Positions 17,978-29,396 are shown, counted from the first letter of the stretch. The stretch: DNA of 64,000 nucleotides from Variovorax sp. N23 (GCF_025486315.1 NZ_JAOOPY010000001.1:434001-498000), one strand, 5' to 3'. The notes: generated by a model not told the origin, from the sequence alone. Translations and numbers: made by a program.

Positions 17978-19900
17978 TCAAGAACTCTTGCGAACGCGCA
18001 GGTACCACTCGCACAGCAGCCGCACCTGTTTGGCGGTGTAGCCCTTCTCGACCATGCGTGCGACGAAGTCCTGGTGCTTCTTCTGTTCGTCGGCACTGCT
18101 CTTGGTGTTGAAGCTGATGACGGGCAGCAGCTCTTCGGTGTTCGAGAACATCTTCTTCTCGATCACCGTGCGCAGCTTCTCGTAGCTGGTCCAGGCCGGG
18201 TTGCGCCCCGCGTTGCCGGCCCGTGCGCGCAGCACGAAGTTGACGATCTCGTTGCGGAAGTCCTTCGGATTCGAGATGCCGGCGGGCTTCTCGATCTTCT
18301 CGAGCTCGGCATTGAGCGCGACGCGGTCGAACACCTCGCCGGTATCGACGTCGCGGTATTCCTGGTCCTGGATCCAGTAGTCGGCGTAGGTGACGTAGCG
18401 GTCGAAGATGTTCTGGCCGTACTCGCTGTAGCTCTCGAGGTAGGCGGTCTGGATTTCCTTGCCGATGAATTCGGCGTAGCGCACCGCCAGGTGCTCCTTG
18501 ATGTACGCCAGGTACTTCTGTTCGGTCTCGGCCGGGAACTGCTCGCGCTCGATCTGCTGTTCGAGCACGTACATCAGATGCACCGGGTTGGCCGCGATCT
18601 CGCTGCTGTCGAAGTTGAAGACCTTCGAGATGATCTTGAAGGCGAAGCGCGTCGACACGCCGCTCATGCCCTCGTCGACGCCGGCGTAGTCGCGGTATTC
18701 CTGAAGCGATTTGGCCTTGGGGTCGGTGTCCTTCAGGCTGTCGCCGTCGTAGACCTGCATCTTGCTGAAGATGCTCGAATTCTCGGGCTCCTTCAGCCGC
18801 GTGAGTACCGAGAACTGCGCCATCATGCGCAGCGTGCCGGGGGCACAGGGTGCTTCCGACAGCGACGAGGTGCGCACCAGCTTCTCGTAGATCTTGATCT
18901 CTTCGGAGACGCGCAGACAGTACGGCACCTTGACGATGTAGATCCTGTCGAGGAAGGCCTCGTTGTTCTTGTTGTTGCGGAAGGCCTTCCACTCGCTCTC
19001 GTTGCTGTGGGCCAGCACGACACCGTCGAAGGGGATGGCGCCGAAGCCTTCGGTGCCTTTGAAGTTGCCTTCCTGCGTGGCGGTCAGGAGCGGGTGCAGC
19101 ACCTTGATCGGTGCCTTGAACATCTCGACGAACTCGAGCAGACCCTGGTTCGCGAGGCACAGGCCGCCAGAATACGAATACGCATCGGGGTCGTCCTGCG
19201 CATAGGTCTCGAGCTTGCGGATGTCGATCTTGCCGACCAGCGAGGAGATGTCCTGGTTGTTCTCGTCGCCGGGCTCGGTCTTGGCCACGCCGATCTGGCG
19301 CAGCACCGACGGGTAGCGCTTGACCACCTGGAACTTGCGGATGTCGCCGCCGTATTCCTCCAGCCGCTTCACCGCCCACGGCGACAAGATGCGCTGCAGG
19401 TAGCGCCGCGGAATGCCGTATTCCTTTTCGAGGATCTCGCCATCTTCGGCCGGGTCGAACAGGCCGAGCGGCGACTCGTTCACCGGCGAGCCCTTGATGG
19501 CATAGAAGGGCACCTGCTCCATCAATTGCTTGAGCCGTTCGGCGATGGAGCTCTTGCCGCCGCCGACCGGGCCCAGCAGGTAGAGGATCTGTTTCTTTTC
19601 CTCCAGGCCCTGCGCGGCATGGCGGAAGTAGGACACCACCTGTTCGATGGCGTCTTCCATGCCATAGAACTCCTTGAACGCGGGGTAGAGCTTGATTACC
19701 TTGTTCGCGAAGATGCGCGAGAGGCGTGGGTCGTTGCGGGTGTCGACGAGTTCGGGTTCGCCGATGGCCTTGAGCATGCGTTCGGCAGCGGTGGCGTAGG
19801 CGACCGGCTCGCGCTTGCAGATGTCGAGGTACTCCTGCAGCGAGATGACTTCCTCTCGCGTGCGGTCGTAGCGGGCGGCAAAGTTGCTGATCACATCCAT
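17978..19900 (-). CDS. prkA: PrkA family serine protein kinase (YeaG-like)
   Basis: 640 residues. An AAA-type ATPase domain comes first with the Walker A motif GPVGGGKSS (110-117); the PrkA kinase C-terminal region fills the rest. E. coli YeaG, its counterpart, is a stress-linked kinase. The start is set by a strong GGAGGT six bases before the ATG at 19900; an upstream TTG would have no spacing. Forms an operon with yeaH and spoVR: the yeaH stop-side gap is 42 bases and the next overlap is four. Confidence 0.94.
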   Translation of the reverse strand: MDVISNFAARYDRTREEVISLQEYLDICKREPVAYATAAERMLKAIGEPELVDTRNDPRLSRIFANKVIKLYPAFKEFYGMEDAIEQVVSYFRHAAQGLEEKKQILYLLGPVGGGKSSIAERLKQLMEQVPFYAIKGSPVNESPLGLFDPAEDGEILEKEYGIPRRYLQRILSPWAVKRLEEYGGDIRKFQVVKRYPSVLRQIGVAKTEPGDENNQDISSLVGKIDIRKLETYAQDDPDAYSYSGGLCLANQGLLEFVEMFKAPIKVLHPLLTATQEGNFKGTEGFGAIPFDGVVLAHSNESEWKAFRNNKNNEAFLDRIYIVKVPYCLRVSEEIKIYEKLVRTSSLSEAPCAPGTLRMMAQFSVLTRLKEPENSSIFSKMQVYDGDSLKDTDPKAKSLQEYRDYAGVDEGMSGVSTRFAFKIISKVFNFDSSEIAANPVHLMYVLEQQIEREQFPAETEQKYLAYIKEHLAVRYAEFIGKEIQTAYLESYSEYGQNIFDRYVTYADYWIQDQEYRDVDTGEVFDRVALNAELEKIEKPAGISNPKDFRNEIVNFVLRARAGNAGRNPAWTSYEKLRTVIEKKMFSNTEELLPVISFNTKSSADEQKKHQDFVARMVEKGYTAKQVRLLCEWYLRVRKSS

Positions 19901-20227
19901 GGACAAACCTCCATCGAGTCAAAGAGGCCGAAGCCCCGGATCTGCCGCAGAACACGCGCCGACCGCAACCGCTTTGTAGGCGCTAGCGCACGGCGTGGTG
20001 CCCTGCAAAAACTCCCTAACCAAACTGCTGATTCAGCATAAAGCAAAGATCGCACCTGCGTGTGGGGTGTTCTCTCTGAACAACAGCGCGAGATCAAGTT
20101 CCACCCTGAACCATGAACGATTCGGCAACAGTGATCGCCGACCGTGTTTTCCCCGACTATCGATAGCCCCAAACAAAAGGGCGGCCCGCAGGCCGCCCTT
20201 GTCGGAGCGCTTGTCAGCCAAAGGCGT
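19901..20227. other. Intergenic region between prkA and dnaJ
   Basis: 327 bases with no gene that I can support. The prkA side holds a GGAGGT ribosome site and a 10-base palindrome (GCGCTAGCGC near 19980). The middle is moderately AT-rich and likely carries the prkA promoter, though I find no convincing sigma-54 or sigma-70 hexamers. The dnaJ side holds the dnaJ terminator (20171-20200). Confidence 0.6.
20171..20200 (-). terminator. Intrinsic terminator after dnaJ
   Basis: Read on the minus strand: a perfect 10-base-pair stem (AAGGGCGGCC / GGCCGCCCTT) with a four-base loop, followed by TTTTGTTT. It lies 28 bases past the dnaJ stop. Confidence 0.85.
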
Positions 20228-21367
20228 TCAGCTGAAGAATTCCTTGGCCTTGTCGAACCAGCCCTTGTCGGTCGGGCTGTGCTTGTGGCCGCCCTTCTTG
20301 AAGGAATCGTCGAGTTCCTTGAGCAGCTTGCGCTGGTGCTCGGTGAGCTTCACGGGCGTCTCGACGCGCACATGGCAGTACAGGTCGCCCGGATAGCTGC
20401 CGCGCACGCCCTTGATGCCCTTGCCGCGCAGGCGAAATTGCTTGCCGCTCTGTGTGCCGTCCGGAATGTCGATGGCGGCCGCGCCGCTGAGGGTGGGCAC
20501 GTTGATCTCGCCGCCCAGCGCGGCGGTGGTCATGCTGACAGGCACCACGCAATGCAGGTCGTCGCCGTCGCGCTCGAAGATCTCGTGCTTCTTCAGGCGG
20601 ATCTCGATGTAGAGATCGCCCGGCGGCCCGCCGTTGGTGCCGGGCTCGCCGTTGCCGGTGCTGCGGATGCGCATGCCGTCGTCGATGCCGGCCGGGATCT
20701 TCACCTCCAGCGTCTTGTTGTTCTTGATCTTGCCCTGGCCGTGGCAGGTGGTGCACGGTTCGGGGATGATCTTGCCGCTGCCGTGGCACTGCGGACAGGT
20801 CTGCTGCACGCTGAAGAAGCCCTGGCGCATCTGCACCGAGCCCTGCCCGTGGCAGGTGGTGCAGGTGATGGGCTTGGTGCCCGGCTTGGCGCCGCTGCCG
20901 TGGCAGGTGTCGCAGTCGTCCCAGCTCGGGATGCGGATCTGCGCGTCCTTGCCCTCGGCGGCTTCCTCCAGCGTGATCTCCATCGCGTAGCTCAGGTCGC
21001 TGCCACGGAACACCTGGCGCCCGCTGCCCTGGCGGCCGCCGCGGGCGCCGCCGAACACGTCGCCGAAGATGTCGCCGAAGGCCTCCGCGAAGCCGCCGAA
21101 GCCTTCCGCGCCCGGGCCGCCGCGCATGTTGGGGTCGACGCCGGCATGCCCGTACTGGTCGTACGCGGCCCGCTTCTGCGGGTCGGACAGCATCTCGTAC
21201 GCTTCCTTGGCGTCCTTGAACTTCGCCTCGGCGTCCTTCGAGGCGTCACCCTGGTTGCGGTCGGGGTGGTGCTTCATCGCGAGCTTGCGATAAGCCTTCT
21301 TGATCTCTTCCTCGCTCGCGTTCTTGGGAACGCCGAGGGTTTCGTAATAGTCGCGTTTGGTGGCCAT
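20228..21367 (-). CDS. dnaJ: Chaperone protein DnaJ
   Basis: 379-residue Hsp40. The J-domain (1-70) contains HPD in [11 protein letters not shown] Gly/Phe-rich linker (75-125) follows. The zinc-finger domain has four CxxCxGxG repeats ([32 protein letters not shown]), followed by the substrate-binding C-terminal domains. The start [12 protein letters not shown] is the normal N-terminus. Downstream of dnaK but separated from it by a 15-base-pair terminator hairpin, so it is expressed by read-through or from its own promoter. Confidence 0.98.
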   Translation of the reverse strand: MATKRDYYETLGVPKNASEEEIKKAYRKLAMKHHPDRNQGDASKDAEAKFKDAKEAYEMLSDPQKRAAYDQYGHAGVDPNMRGGPGAEGFGGFAEAFGDIFGDVFGGARGGRQGSGRQVFRGSDLSYAMEITLEEAAEGKDAQIRIPSWDDCDTCHGSGAKPGTKPITCTTCHGQGSVQMRQGFFSVQQTCPQCHGSGKIIPEPCTTCHGQGKIKNNKTLEVKIPAGIDDGMRIRSTGNGEPGTNGGPPGDLYIEIRLKKHEIFERDGDDLHCVVPVSMTTAALGGEINVPTLSGAAAIDIPDGTQSGKQFRLRGKGIKGVRGSYPGDLYCHVRVETPVKLTEHQRKLLKELDDSFKKGGHKHSPTDKGWFDKAKEFFS

Positions 21368-21403
21368 GGGTGCGTGGTCGTCGGGAGCGGTGTCAGGAAA
21401 CGG

Positions 21404-21439
21404 AAAAGGCTGGATCACCCGACAGGGTGATCCAGCCTT
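21404..21439 (-). terminator. Intrinsic terminator between dnaK and dnaJ
   Basis: On the minus strand, a perfect 15-base-pair stem with a four-base loop (arms start AAGGCTGGATCACCC) ending in TTTTCC. It starts 16 bases past the dnaK stop. The T tract is short, so partial read-through into dnaJ is likely. Confidence 0.8.
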
Positions 21440-21455
21440 GGAGAACAGCTGGCGA

Positions 21456-23393
<1,938 letters not shown>

Positions 23394-23435
23394 GATGAAG
23401 GTTCTCCTGAATGCTGAAATGAAGTTGTTGTGAAC

Positions 23436-23463
23436 GTGTGGATAACCCGCTGTGATTCAAGGG
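23436..23463 (-). promoter_or_regulatory. Sigma-32-type promoter of dnaK (candidate)
   Basis: On the minus strand: CCCTTGAA (a perfect -35 core), 14 bases, then CCACAC, a weak match to the CCCCAT -10 core. It is 43 bases upstream of the dnaK ATG. Confidence 0.5.
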
Positions 23464-23500
23464 ATGGCGCGGGGATTTCCTGTGGGTTTCTTGTGCGCGA

Positions 23501-24076
23501 TCAACCTGCCGAGCTGACCGTGACCAGCGCGGGGCGCAGCACGCGCTCGGCGATGGTGTAGCCCTTCTGCAGCACGCCCACGATGGTGTTGGGCTCCTGG
23601 CCCGGCGTCGGCACCACCGAGATGGCCTGGTGCTGGTGCGGGTCGAACTTGGTGCCGGCGGCCGGGGCGATCTCGATCACCTTGTGGCGCTCGAGCGCGC
23701 TCTTGAGCTGGCGCAGCGTGGCTTCGGCGCCTTCGCGGATCTGCTCGGGCGTGGCGTCCTGGATGGCGAGGCCGGCTTCGAGGCTGTCCGTCACGGGCAG
23801 CAGGCTCTCGGCGAAGGACTCGACCGCGAACTTGCGGGCCTTGCTGACGTCGTCGTCGGCGCGGCGGCGGGCGTTCTGCACGTCGGCCTGGGCGCGGAGG
23901 TACTGGTCGGCGAGTTCAGCGTTCTTGGCCTGCAGTGCGGCCAGTTCGGCCTGGACCTGGGCCAGTTCGCCCTGGGCATCGGCCTCGTTGGCGAACTGGG
24001 CGGCTTCCAGCTCTTCGGGGCTGGGGGCGCCTTGAAGGTTCTGCGGATTCATTTCTGGATTTTTTGGGTCTGACAT
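23501..24076 (-). CDS. grpE: Nucleotide exchange factor GrpE
   Basis: 191 residues. An acidic disordered N-terminus is followed by a long coiled coil (about 40-95; [35 protein letters not shown]) and the compact beta domain, with the family signature [14 protein letters not shown]. Promotes ADP release from DnaK. The ATG at 24076 is chosen over a TTG six bases upstream. A strong sigma-32-type promoter precedes it; dnaK follows after 107 bases. Confidence 0.97.
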   Translation of the reverse strand: MSDPKNPEMNPQNLQGAPSPEELEAAQFANEADAQGELAQVQAELAALQAKNAELADQYLRAQADVQNARRRADDDVSKARKFAVESFAESLLPVTDSLEAGLAIQDATPEQIREGAEATLRQLKSALERHKVIEIAPAAGTKFDPHQHQAISVVPTPGQEPNTIVGVLQKGYTIAERVLRPALVTVSSAG

Positions 24077-24121
24077 GCTCAAAAACCGGTGGATCGGCCG
24101 TGAAAGAAACGATTGCAGGCC

Positions 24122-24150
24122 ATCTGGGGCCGGCGGTAGGGCTTTTCAAG
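24122..24150 (-). promoter_or_regulatory. Sigma-32 (RpoH) heat-shock promoter of grpE
   Basis: On the minus strand: CTTGAA (24145-24150), 15 bases, CCCCAGAT (24122-24129). This matches the RpoH consensus CTTGAA-N13..15-CCCCATNT closely and lies 46 bases upstream of the grpE ATG. Confidence 0.75.
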
Positions 24151-24152
24151 GC

Positions 24153-24177
24153 AAAAAAATGCGGCTGATCAAGCCGC
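24153..24177 (-). terminator. Intrinsic terminator after the FKBP gene
   Basis: On the minus strand: GCGGCT, five-base loop, AGCCGC, then A and seven Ts. It ends just before the grpE -35 element and insulates the heat-shock operon from the FKBP gene. Confidence 0.75.
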
Positions 24178-24239
24178 TGGCGGGAAATGCTGCGTTTCCC
24201 GCGGTCGAGGTCCGGGGAGGCGCTGCCTCCCTGGGTGGA

Positions 24240-24590
24240 TCAGTGTGCGTCGAGCAGTTCGACGTCGAACTTCAGCGTGGCGTTCGGCGGGATCACGCCG
24301 CCGGCGCCACGGGCACCGTAGCCCAGCGCGGCCGGGATGATCAGCGTGCGCTGGCCGCCGATCTTCATGCCGGCGACGCCTTCGTCCCAGCCCTTGATGA
24401 CCTGGCCGGCGCCCAGCGAGAAGGCAAAGGGATCGTTGCGATCGCGGCTGGAGTCGAACTTGGCGCCCTGGGCGCCGTCGTTGTAGAGCCAGCCGGTGTA
24501 GTGCACATGCACGTGCTGGCCGGGCTTGGCTTCGGTGCCGTCACCGACGACGGTGTCTTCGTACTGCAGGCCGGAAGGGGTGGTGGGCAT
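24240..24590 (-). CDS. FKBP-type peptidyl-prolyl cis-trans isomerase
   Basis: 116-residue single-domain FKBP. Motifs: VHVHYTGWLYNDG, KFDSSRDRNDPFAFSLGAGQVIKGWDEGVAGMKIGGQRTL (the Phe, Val-Ile, Trp of the FK506 pocket) and GYGARGAGGVIPPNATLKFDVELL. No signal peptide, so cytosolic. Catalyses proline isomerisation in folding proteins. The start follows AGGAG at five bases. Stands between an HxlR-like regulator and grpE, with its own terminator. Confidence 0.95.
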   Translation of the reverse strand: MPTTPSGLQYEDTVVGDGTEAKPGQHVHVHYTGWLYNDGAQGAKFDSSRDRNDPFAFSLGAGQVIKGWDEGVAGMKIGGQRTLIIPAALGYGARGAGGVIPPNATLKFDVELLDAH

Positions 24591-24692
24591 GGGCGCTCCT
24601 TGTGTGGTTTGAAGAGAAAGAAAGCGGGGGAGTTTAACGAGCGGCGCTCTGCAGGACGCCACGCCGCGCGCAGCGCGGCGTCGACCGGCCGG

Positions 24693-25073
24693 TCAGTGCG
24701 AGGGGGTGGTCGGCGCGGGCGGTACGGGCGCCAGCGCCGCCGCAGGGGTCGCCGCCGCAGCGGCCGCCGCTTTCCTGACCTGGCCGGCCTGCCATTTGGC
24801 GGCGAAGGCCTGCAGGTCGGACAGGCGCTTGAGCAGGTCCTGCCCGCTCAGCGTCAGGCAGTAGCCCTCGCCGCTGTGGCTGAGGACCCCGGCTTCGCGC
24901 AGTTCCTTGATGCGGGTGTTCAGCGTGTTCGGCGTGATGCCGCCCACGCTGTCCTGCAGCAGCCGGAAGGTCTGCGCATGGCCGTCCCGCAGCGCCCAGA
25001 GCACCCGCAAGGCATAACGTGCCTCCAGCAACGCCAGCAGCTGGTTCACGGCTGCGTTTTCCTTGGAACTCAT
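24693..25073 (-). CDS. HxlR/MarR-like winged-helix regulator
   Basis: 126 residues. Residues 10-90 form a winged helix: LEARYALRVLWALRDGHAQTFRLLQDSVGGITPNTLNTRIKELREAGVL is the HxlR layout. The N-terminal sensor cysteine of many HxlR proteins is absent, so it does not look like a thiol switch. The C-terminal 35 residues are a low-complexity Ala/Pro tail. The target is unknown; a short inverted repeat in the upstream region might be its operator. Confidence 0.75.
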   Translation of the reverse strand: MSSKENAAVNQLLALLEARYALRVLWALRDGHAQTFRLLQDSVGGITPNTLNTRIKELREAGVLSHSGEGYCLTLSGQDLLKRLSDLQAFAAKWQAGQVRKAAAAAAATPAAALAPVPPAPTTPSH

Positions 25074-25143
25074 CGGGATCGTCTCCTCGGCATGGGATGG
25101 CGGCGCAAAGCGGGGCTGGCGACTATAGCGCAGCGGATCGATT

Positions 25144-25160
25144 GCTACGAATGTTGTAGC
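25144..25160. promoter_or_regulatory. Inverted repeat upstream of the HxlR-like gene
   Basis: GCTAC, seven bases, GTAGC, 71 bases upstream of the regulator start and 40 bases before the psd stop. A possible autoregulatory operator; short enough to arise by chance. Confidence 0.3.
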
Positions 25161-25199
25161 TGCCGCATCGCGCCAGCCGTGGGCTGTGGCGCGAGGGAG

Positions 25200-26084
25200 T
25201 CAATCGCTGGTGTGGTTGGCCATCACTTCGCCCAGACGCACCGGCCGGCCTGGCGCCCAATCCGGGTTGAAGGCCAGGGCCGGCGGCGGGAACAGCATCA
25301 CGACCGTCGAGCCGAGCAGGAAGCGCCCCATCTCCTCGCCCTGCCTGAGCGAGATGTCCTGGCCGTCATAGCGCCATTCGCGCACCTCGCCACCGCGCGG
25401 TGGGTTGATCACGCCGTGCCACACCGTGGCCATGCTGCCCACGATGGTGGCGCCGACCAGCACCAGCACGAAGGGCCCGCGCGGCCCGTCGAACAGGCAC
25501 ACGGTGCGCTCGTTGCGCGCGAACAGGCCCGGCACGCCACGGGCGGTCGTCGGATTCACCGAGAACAGCTCGCCCGGCACGTAGATCATGCGGCGCAGCC
25601 GCCCGTCGCAGGGCATGTGGATGCGGTGGTAGTCGCGCGGGCTCAGGTAGAGCGTGGCGAAGCTGCCGTGCGCGAACTGCGCGGCCAGCGCCGCGTCGCC
25701 GCCGACCAGCGCGGTGGCGGTGCAGTGGTGGCCCTTGGCCTGGAAGATCTGATCGTCGTCGATGGCGCCGAACTGGCTCATCGCGCCATCCACCGGCGAG
25801 ACCAGGTCGGCGCGCGCGATCGGCCGGGCGCCGGGCTTGAGGGCGCGGGTGAAGAAGTCGTTGAAGCTGGCGTAGCTGGCGATGTCGCTGTCGAGCGCCT
25901 CCGCCATGTTCACGCCGTACTTGGCGACGAAGCGCCGCACGATCCAGGTGGTGACCGCGCCGCGCTCCTTGCCGGCGACCCAGCCGGCGAACGAGGTCAG
26001 CGCCTGCTTGGGCAGGAGGTACTGAAGAAGAACGGGGAGGCGATCGGACACGTGGGGCGGGGCAAAAGCGGCAGGACCGCGCAT
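25200..26084 (-). CDS. psd: Phosphatidylserine decarboxylase proenzyme
   Basis: Makes phosphatidylethanolamine from phosphatidylserine at the inner membrane. 294 residues from the ATG; the self-cleavage motif is LGSTVV near the C-terminus, where Ser becomes the pyruvoyl group of the alpha chain. Other family marks: SFNDFFTRALKPGARPI, SPVDGAMSQFG and SPRDYHRIHMPCDG. The family N-terminus usually reads MSDRL...LPQYLLPKQ, which matches a GTG at 26051 (283 residues); this internal start may be the true one. Confidence 0.93.
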   Translation of the reverse strand: MRGPAAFAPPHVSDRLPVLLQYLLPKQALTSFAGWVAGKERGAVTTWIVRRFVAKYGVNMAEALDSDIASYASFNDFFTRALKPGARPIARADLVSPVDGAMSQFGAIDDDQIFQAKGHHCTATALVGGDAALAAQFAHGSFATLYLSPRDYHRIHMPCDGRLRRMIYVPGELFSVNPTTARGVPGLFARNERTVCLFDGPRGPFVLVLVGATIVGSMATVWHGVINPPRGGEVREWRYDGQDISLRQGEEMGRFLLGSTVVMLFPPPALAFNPDWAPGRPVRLGEVMANHTSD

Positions 26085-26167
26085 TCTAGGAACTTGCGGG
26101 CAGCGCTTTGCCCGCCCGGCTCGGCCCGATTCGATGTAGGCGCGCGCCGCAACGGGCGGTCGCCGGG

Positions 26168-26812
26168 TCAGGGCGCCAGCCGCTCGCGCAGCCAGCCACC
26201 GTCCAGCCGGTAGCGCAATCGGTCGTGCAGCCGGCTCTTGCGGCCCTGCCAGAACTCCCAGCGATCGGGCACCAGCCGGTAGCCACCCCAGTGCGGCGGG
26301 CGCGGCGGCGCCAGCAGGTGTCGGGCGGCGGCCACGGCGGCGTTCTTCACCAGCACCTCGCGCCCCGAGATCACCTCGCTCTGCGGGCTGGCCCAGGCGC
26401 CGATGCGGGAGTCGAGCGGGCGGCTCGCGAAGTAGGCGTCGCTTTCTGCGGCATCGACCTTCTCGACCCGGCCCTCGATGCGCACCACCCGCTCGAGTTC
26501 GACCCAGTGGAACTGCAGGGCCGCGAACGGATTGCCCGCCAGCTCCTGGCCCTTGCGGCTCTGGTAGTTGGTGTACCAGACGATGCCGCGCGCGTCGTAG
26601 CCCTTGATGAGCACGATGCGGCTCGACGGCCGCAGGTCGCTGCCGACGGTGGCCAGCGTCATGGCGTTGGGTTCGGGGACTTGCGCGTCGATGGCTTCGC
26701 CGAGCCAGCGTTCAAACTGCTGCAGCGGCTCGTGCGCGCTGTGGGTTTCGTCGAGCTCGGCGCGTTCGTAGCTCTTGCGCAGCGCGGCGAGGTGGTCGTT
26801 GGGAGAGGTCAT
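26168..26812 (-). CDS. pdxH: Pyridoxamine 5'-phosphate oxidase
   Basis: 214-residue FMN enzyme that oxidises pyridoxine or pyridoxamine 5'-phosphate to pyridoxal phosphate. Signatures: [41 protein letters not shown] (FMN binding), [17 protein letters not shown], and the C-terminal [18 protein letters not shown] that contacts substrate. Length and order are typical. It is a single gene, divergent from the MobA-like gene at 26876. Confidence 0.97.
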   Translation of the reverse strand: MTSPNDHLAALRKSYERAELDETHSAHEPLQQFERWLGEAIDAQVPEPNAMTLATVGSDLRPSSRIVLIKGYDARGIVWYTNYQSRKGQELAGNPFAALQFHWVELERVVRIEGRVEKVDAAESDAYFASRPLDSRIGAWASPQSEVISGREVLVKNAAVAAARHLLAPPRPPHWGGYRLVPDRWEFWQGRKSRLHDRLRYRLDGGWLRERLAP

Positions 26813-26875
26813 CGGGCGATTGTCGGCCCACCACGACATCTGCGGCATCTGTGGCAGGCGCGTGATACTTCGGGC

Positions 26876-27454
26876 ATGACCGCGCCCCTGCCTTCCGACC
26901 TGCCCACCGTGCTCGTGCTGGCCTCCGGCCGCGGCGAGCGCTTTCGCGCGTCCGGCGGCGTTTCGCACAAGCTGGCGGCGCCGCTCGGCGGCCGGCCGGT
27001 GCTCGAACACACGCTCGACGCGGTGCGCGCCAGCGGGCTGCCCTGGCATCTCGAGGATGCCGGCCATCCGGGCATGGGCGACTCGATCGCGGCGGCGGTG
27101 CGTGCGACGGCCGATGCAGCCGGCTGGCTGGTGCTGCCGGCCGACCTGCCGCTGGTGCGGCCCGAGACGCTGCGCCGCGTGGCTGAAGCCCTGGCCGCGG
27201 GTGCCGCCGCGGTGCAACCGCAGCACCACGGACAGCGGGGTCACCCGGTGGCCTTCGCCGCGGGCGCGCGCGATGCGCTCCTGGCCCTGTCCGGCGAGCG
27301 CGGCGCCGCGCCCGTGCTGCAGGCCTTGCGCGCGCGCGGCGAGGTGCGCGACCTCGCGGTGGACGACATCGGCACCGTGACCGACATCGACACCCTGGCC
27401 GACCTCGCCGCGGCCGAAGCGCTGCTGGCCGCGCGCCTGCTCAGCCCTTCGTGA
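26876..27454 (+). CDS. MobA/MocA-like nucleotidyltransferase
   Basis: 192 residues of the NTP_transf_3 family. The N-terminal nucleotide-binding loop reads [17 protein letters not shown] followed by [27 protein letters not shown] carries the metal-binding Asp; a GHPVAF motif follows, as in MocA-type CTP:molybdopterin cytidylyltransferases. Such enzymes mature molybdenum cofactor for xanthine-dehydrogenase-type enzymes, but none is nearby, so the substrate is open. The 3' end overlaps the convergent sodC gene by 14 bases. Confidence 0.8.
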   Translation: MTAPLPSDLPTVLVLASGRGERFRASGGVSHKLAAPLGGRPVLEHTLDAVRASGLPWHLEDAGHPGMGDSIAAAVRATADAAGWLVLPADLPLVRPETLRRVAEALAAGAAAVQPQHHGQRGHPVAFAAGARDALLALSGERGAAPVLQALRARGEVRDLAVDDIGTVTDIDTLADLAAAEALLAARLLSPS

Positions 27455-27977
27455 TGACCGCGCAGGCAATGCGCGGGCCGGAATTGCCGGCCGGCTGCGT
27501 CGTGAAATCGTCGCGGTCGCGGTGCACCACCAGCGCCCGGCCGAGCACATTGTTGGCAGCGCCATCGGTCAGCGAGATCGAATGCACGTCGACGCGAAAG
27601 CGCGCCACGCCGCTCGCATCGGCCACCAGGCTGGGCAGCTCGCCGGCGTGGCTGCCGGGCGCGGCGAACTTGCCGTGCACGCCGCCGGCCGGGTTGAAGT
27701 GGCCGCCGGACGCATTGCCGTTGTCGCCGCAGTCACCCTTCTCGTGGATGTGGAAGCCGTGTTCGGTGTTCGGCGGCAGGCCGCGCACTTCGCCCGCCAC
27801 GCGCAGGCCGTGCTCGAGCGGCGTGAAGGTCACCTTGCCCACGGTCGGGTTCGGCGTGATCGCTGCGGTCGGCACGAGGTTGGCGACCGCGCCGGACCCG
27901 CCGGTCATGGAGGCGCAGCCTGCGAGCAGGCCCGCGGCCGCGGCGGCCAGGGCGATCGAACGGAAACGAGAGGTCAT
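27441..27977 (-). CDS. sodC: Cu/Zn superoxide dismutase, lipoprotein-type
   Basis: 178 residues. A lipoprotein signal precedes LLAGCAS (Cys about residue 21). Metal ligands are visible: [31 protein letters not shown] and [11 protein letters not shown], with the disulfide partner Cys in RIACAVI. It removes superoxide in the periplasm, anchored to a membrane. The ATG overlaps the chaC stop by four bases, so the pair is co-translated. Confidence 0.94.
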   Translation of the reverse strand: MTSRFRSIALAAAAAGLLAGCASMTGGSGAVANLVPTAAITPNPTVGKVTFTPLEHGLRVAGEVRGLPPNTEHGFHIHEKGDCGDNGNASGGHFNPAGGVHGKFAAPGSHAGELPSLVADASGVARFRVDVHSISLTDGAANNVLGRALVVHRDRDDFTTQPAGNSGPRIACAVITKG

Positions 27978-28618
27978 GGTTTCTCCTGGGAGTGGTCGGG
28001 CGCTGCGGATGCGGCGGTGTCCGGGTATAGCGGCCGCGGCGGCGCGCCGCAATCGGCCGATGCCGACAGCTCGGATTCTGCGAGTTGCACAAGTCGGGCC
28101 AGCGCACGGTCGTGGATCGCGTGGCGCTGCAGCTCGAGCCATGTCTGGCGCGCGTAGTCGAGCGAGGTGCCGTAGCGGCCGGTGGCGGTCTGGAAGATCT
28201 GGCGGTAGCGTGCGTCGCTGAGCTCGCCGGTGAAGTTCGGGCTGCGCCGGGACAGCGTGAAGGCCAGGGCCCGCACCCGCCCGCCGGGCGTGACGCAGTC
28301 GAGCCAGCGCGGGTCGTAGACGCCGGTGGGCATCTCGCGCAGCCACAGCCGGCCCAGCGTCTCGAGGCCGTCGGCCGCCGGGACGCGGAACACCATGCCC
28401 TGGCAGCTGCCGCCCGAGAGCAGCCCGAAGACCAGGCCCGGGTTCTGCACCGTGCCGCGGTTCACGCGGCTCCACATCTTGAGTGCCCGGTGCCAGCCGT
28501 GCACCTTGGCCGCGCGTCGTTCGGCGAAGTCGAAGTCGGGCCGCCAGATGAGCGAGCCGTAGCCGAAGAGCCAGAGATCGTCGTGGCCGCCCCAGTCGGT
28601 GATGGTGCGTTCGAGCAT
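27974..28618 (-). CDS. chaC: ChaC-type gamma-glutamylcyclotransferase
   Basis: 214 residues. The diagnostic LFGYGSLIWRPDFDFAERRAAKVHGWHRALKMWS, LLSGGSCQGMVFRVP and LREMPTGVYDPRW segments mark a ChaC-family enzyme that degrades glutathione to 5-oxoproline and Cys-Gly. The GYGSL loop binds the substrate, and the catalytic Glu falls in the central region. The only ATG in range is used; some relatives are longer at the N-terminus. First gene of a two-gene operon with sodC, divergent from the OmpA-like gene. Confidence 0.9.
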   Translation of the reverse strand: MLERTITDWGGHDDLWLFGYGSLIWRPDFDFAERRAAKVHGWHRALKMWSRVNRGTVQNPGLVFGLLSGGSCQGMVFRVPAADGLETLGRLWLREMPTGVYDPRWLDCVTPGGRVRALAFTLSRRSPNFTGELSDARYRQIFQTATGRYGTSLDYARQTWLELQRHAIHDRALARLVQLAESELSASADCGAPPRPLYPDTAASAAPDHSQEKP

Positions 28619-28768
28619 CGGCTGCGGATCGCGCAGCGGGCGCGGCAGCGGGTCAAGGCCGATGGGGCCGGGGTCGCCGCAGGCCGCATCGGCCGGGGCA
28701 CCTACAATTTCGCGGTCATGGATCACCCGCCCATTATTTACCGTCCCCTTTCCTTCGGAGAACACCGC

Positions 28769-29335
28769 ATGCCATCCAGCAACGACGAAGACAGCCAGCA
28801 GCGCTTTGCCCTCGGATTCCTCTTCGCACTGATCGCACTGGTGGTCTTCACCGTGGTGGGCTTCGCGACCTTCACCTACGGCATGGGCGGCGCCACCGCG
28901 CAGGACAGCGGCCTGCCCGTCACGCAGGTCGAGCCGGCCGAAGCCCCGGCACCCGCACCCGGCAGCACGGTGACCACCGAAATCGTGACGGTCGTCGTGC
29001 CCGAAGGCGCGAGCATCCAGGTGGTGGGCGGCGTGGTGAACTTCTACTTCGCCACCGGCAGCGCCGACCTCGCCCCGGGCGCGGCCGAGGCGCTGGCCAC
29101 GGTGATCAAGGGCATCGAGGGCGGCCGCAAGGCGGTGATCTCGGGCTTCCACGACACCACGGGCGATCCGAAGATCAACGAGGAACTGGCCAAGCTGCGT
29201 GCGCAGACGGTGCGCGACGTGCTGGTGGGCCTGGGCGTGTCGGCCGACAAGGTCGACCTGCTGAAGCCGGCGATCAGCACCGGCTCGGGCAACAACGCCG
29301 AGGCGCGCCGGGTCGAGGTGAAGCTGCTGGACTGA
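28769..29335 (+). CDS. OmpA/MotB-domain membrane protein
   Basis: 188 residues. A single membrane helix (about 15-37, FLFALIALVVFTVVGFATF) is followed by a Pro/Ala linker and a C-terminal OmpA-like peptidoglycan-binding domain (90-188): VNFYFATGSADLAPGA, then GFHDTTGDPKINEELAKLRAQTVRDVL and NNAEARRVEVKL. The domain probably faces the periplasm and contacts cell wall. A CGGAG ribosome site precedes the ATG. Followed by a strong terminator. Confidence 0.85.
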   Translation: MPSSNDEDSQQRFALGFLFALIALVVFTVVGFATFTYGMGGATAQDSGLPVTQVEPAEAPAPAPGSTVTTEIVTVVVPEGASIQVVGGVVNFYFATGSADLAPGAAEALATVIKGIEGGRKAVISGFHDTTGDPKINEELAKLRAQTVRDVLVGLGVSADKVDLLKPAISTGSGNNAEARRVEVKLLD

Positions 29336-29362
29336 CCGGCCCTCGCGTCCTCTGCTGCGCCC

Positions 29363-29387
29363 GCCCGGTCTCGACCGGGCTTTTTTT
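29363..29387 (+). terminator. Intrinsic terminator after the OmpA-like gene
   Basis: GCCCGGTC TC GACCGGGC followed by seven Ts; it begins 28 bases past the stop codon. The lacI-type gene on the opposite strand ends ten bases beyond. Confidence 0.9.
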
Positions 29388-29396
29388 CGTGCGGCC

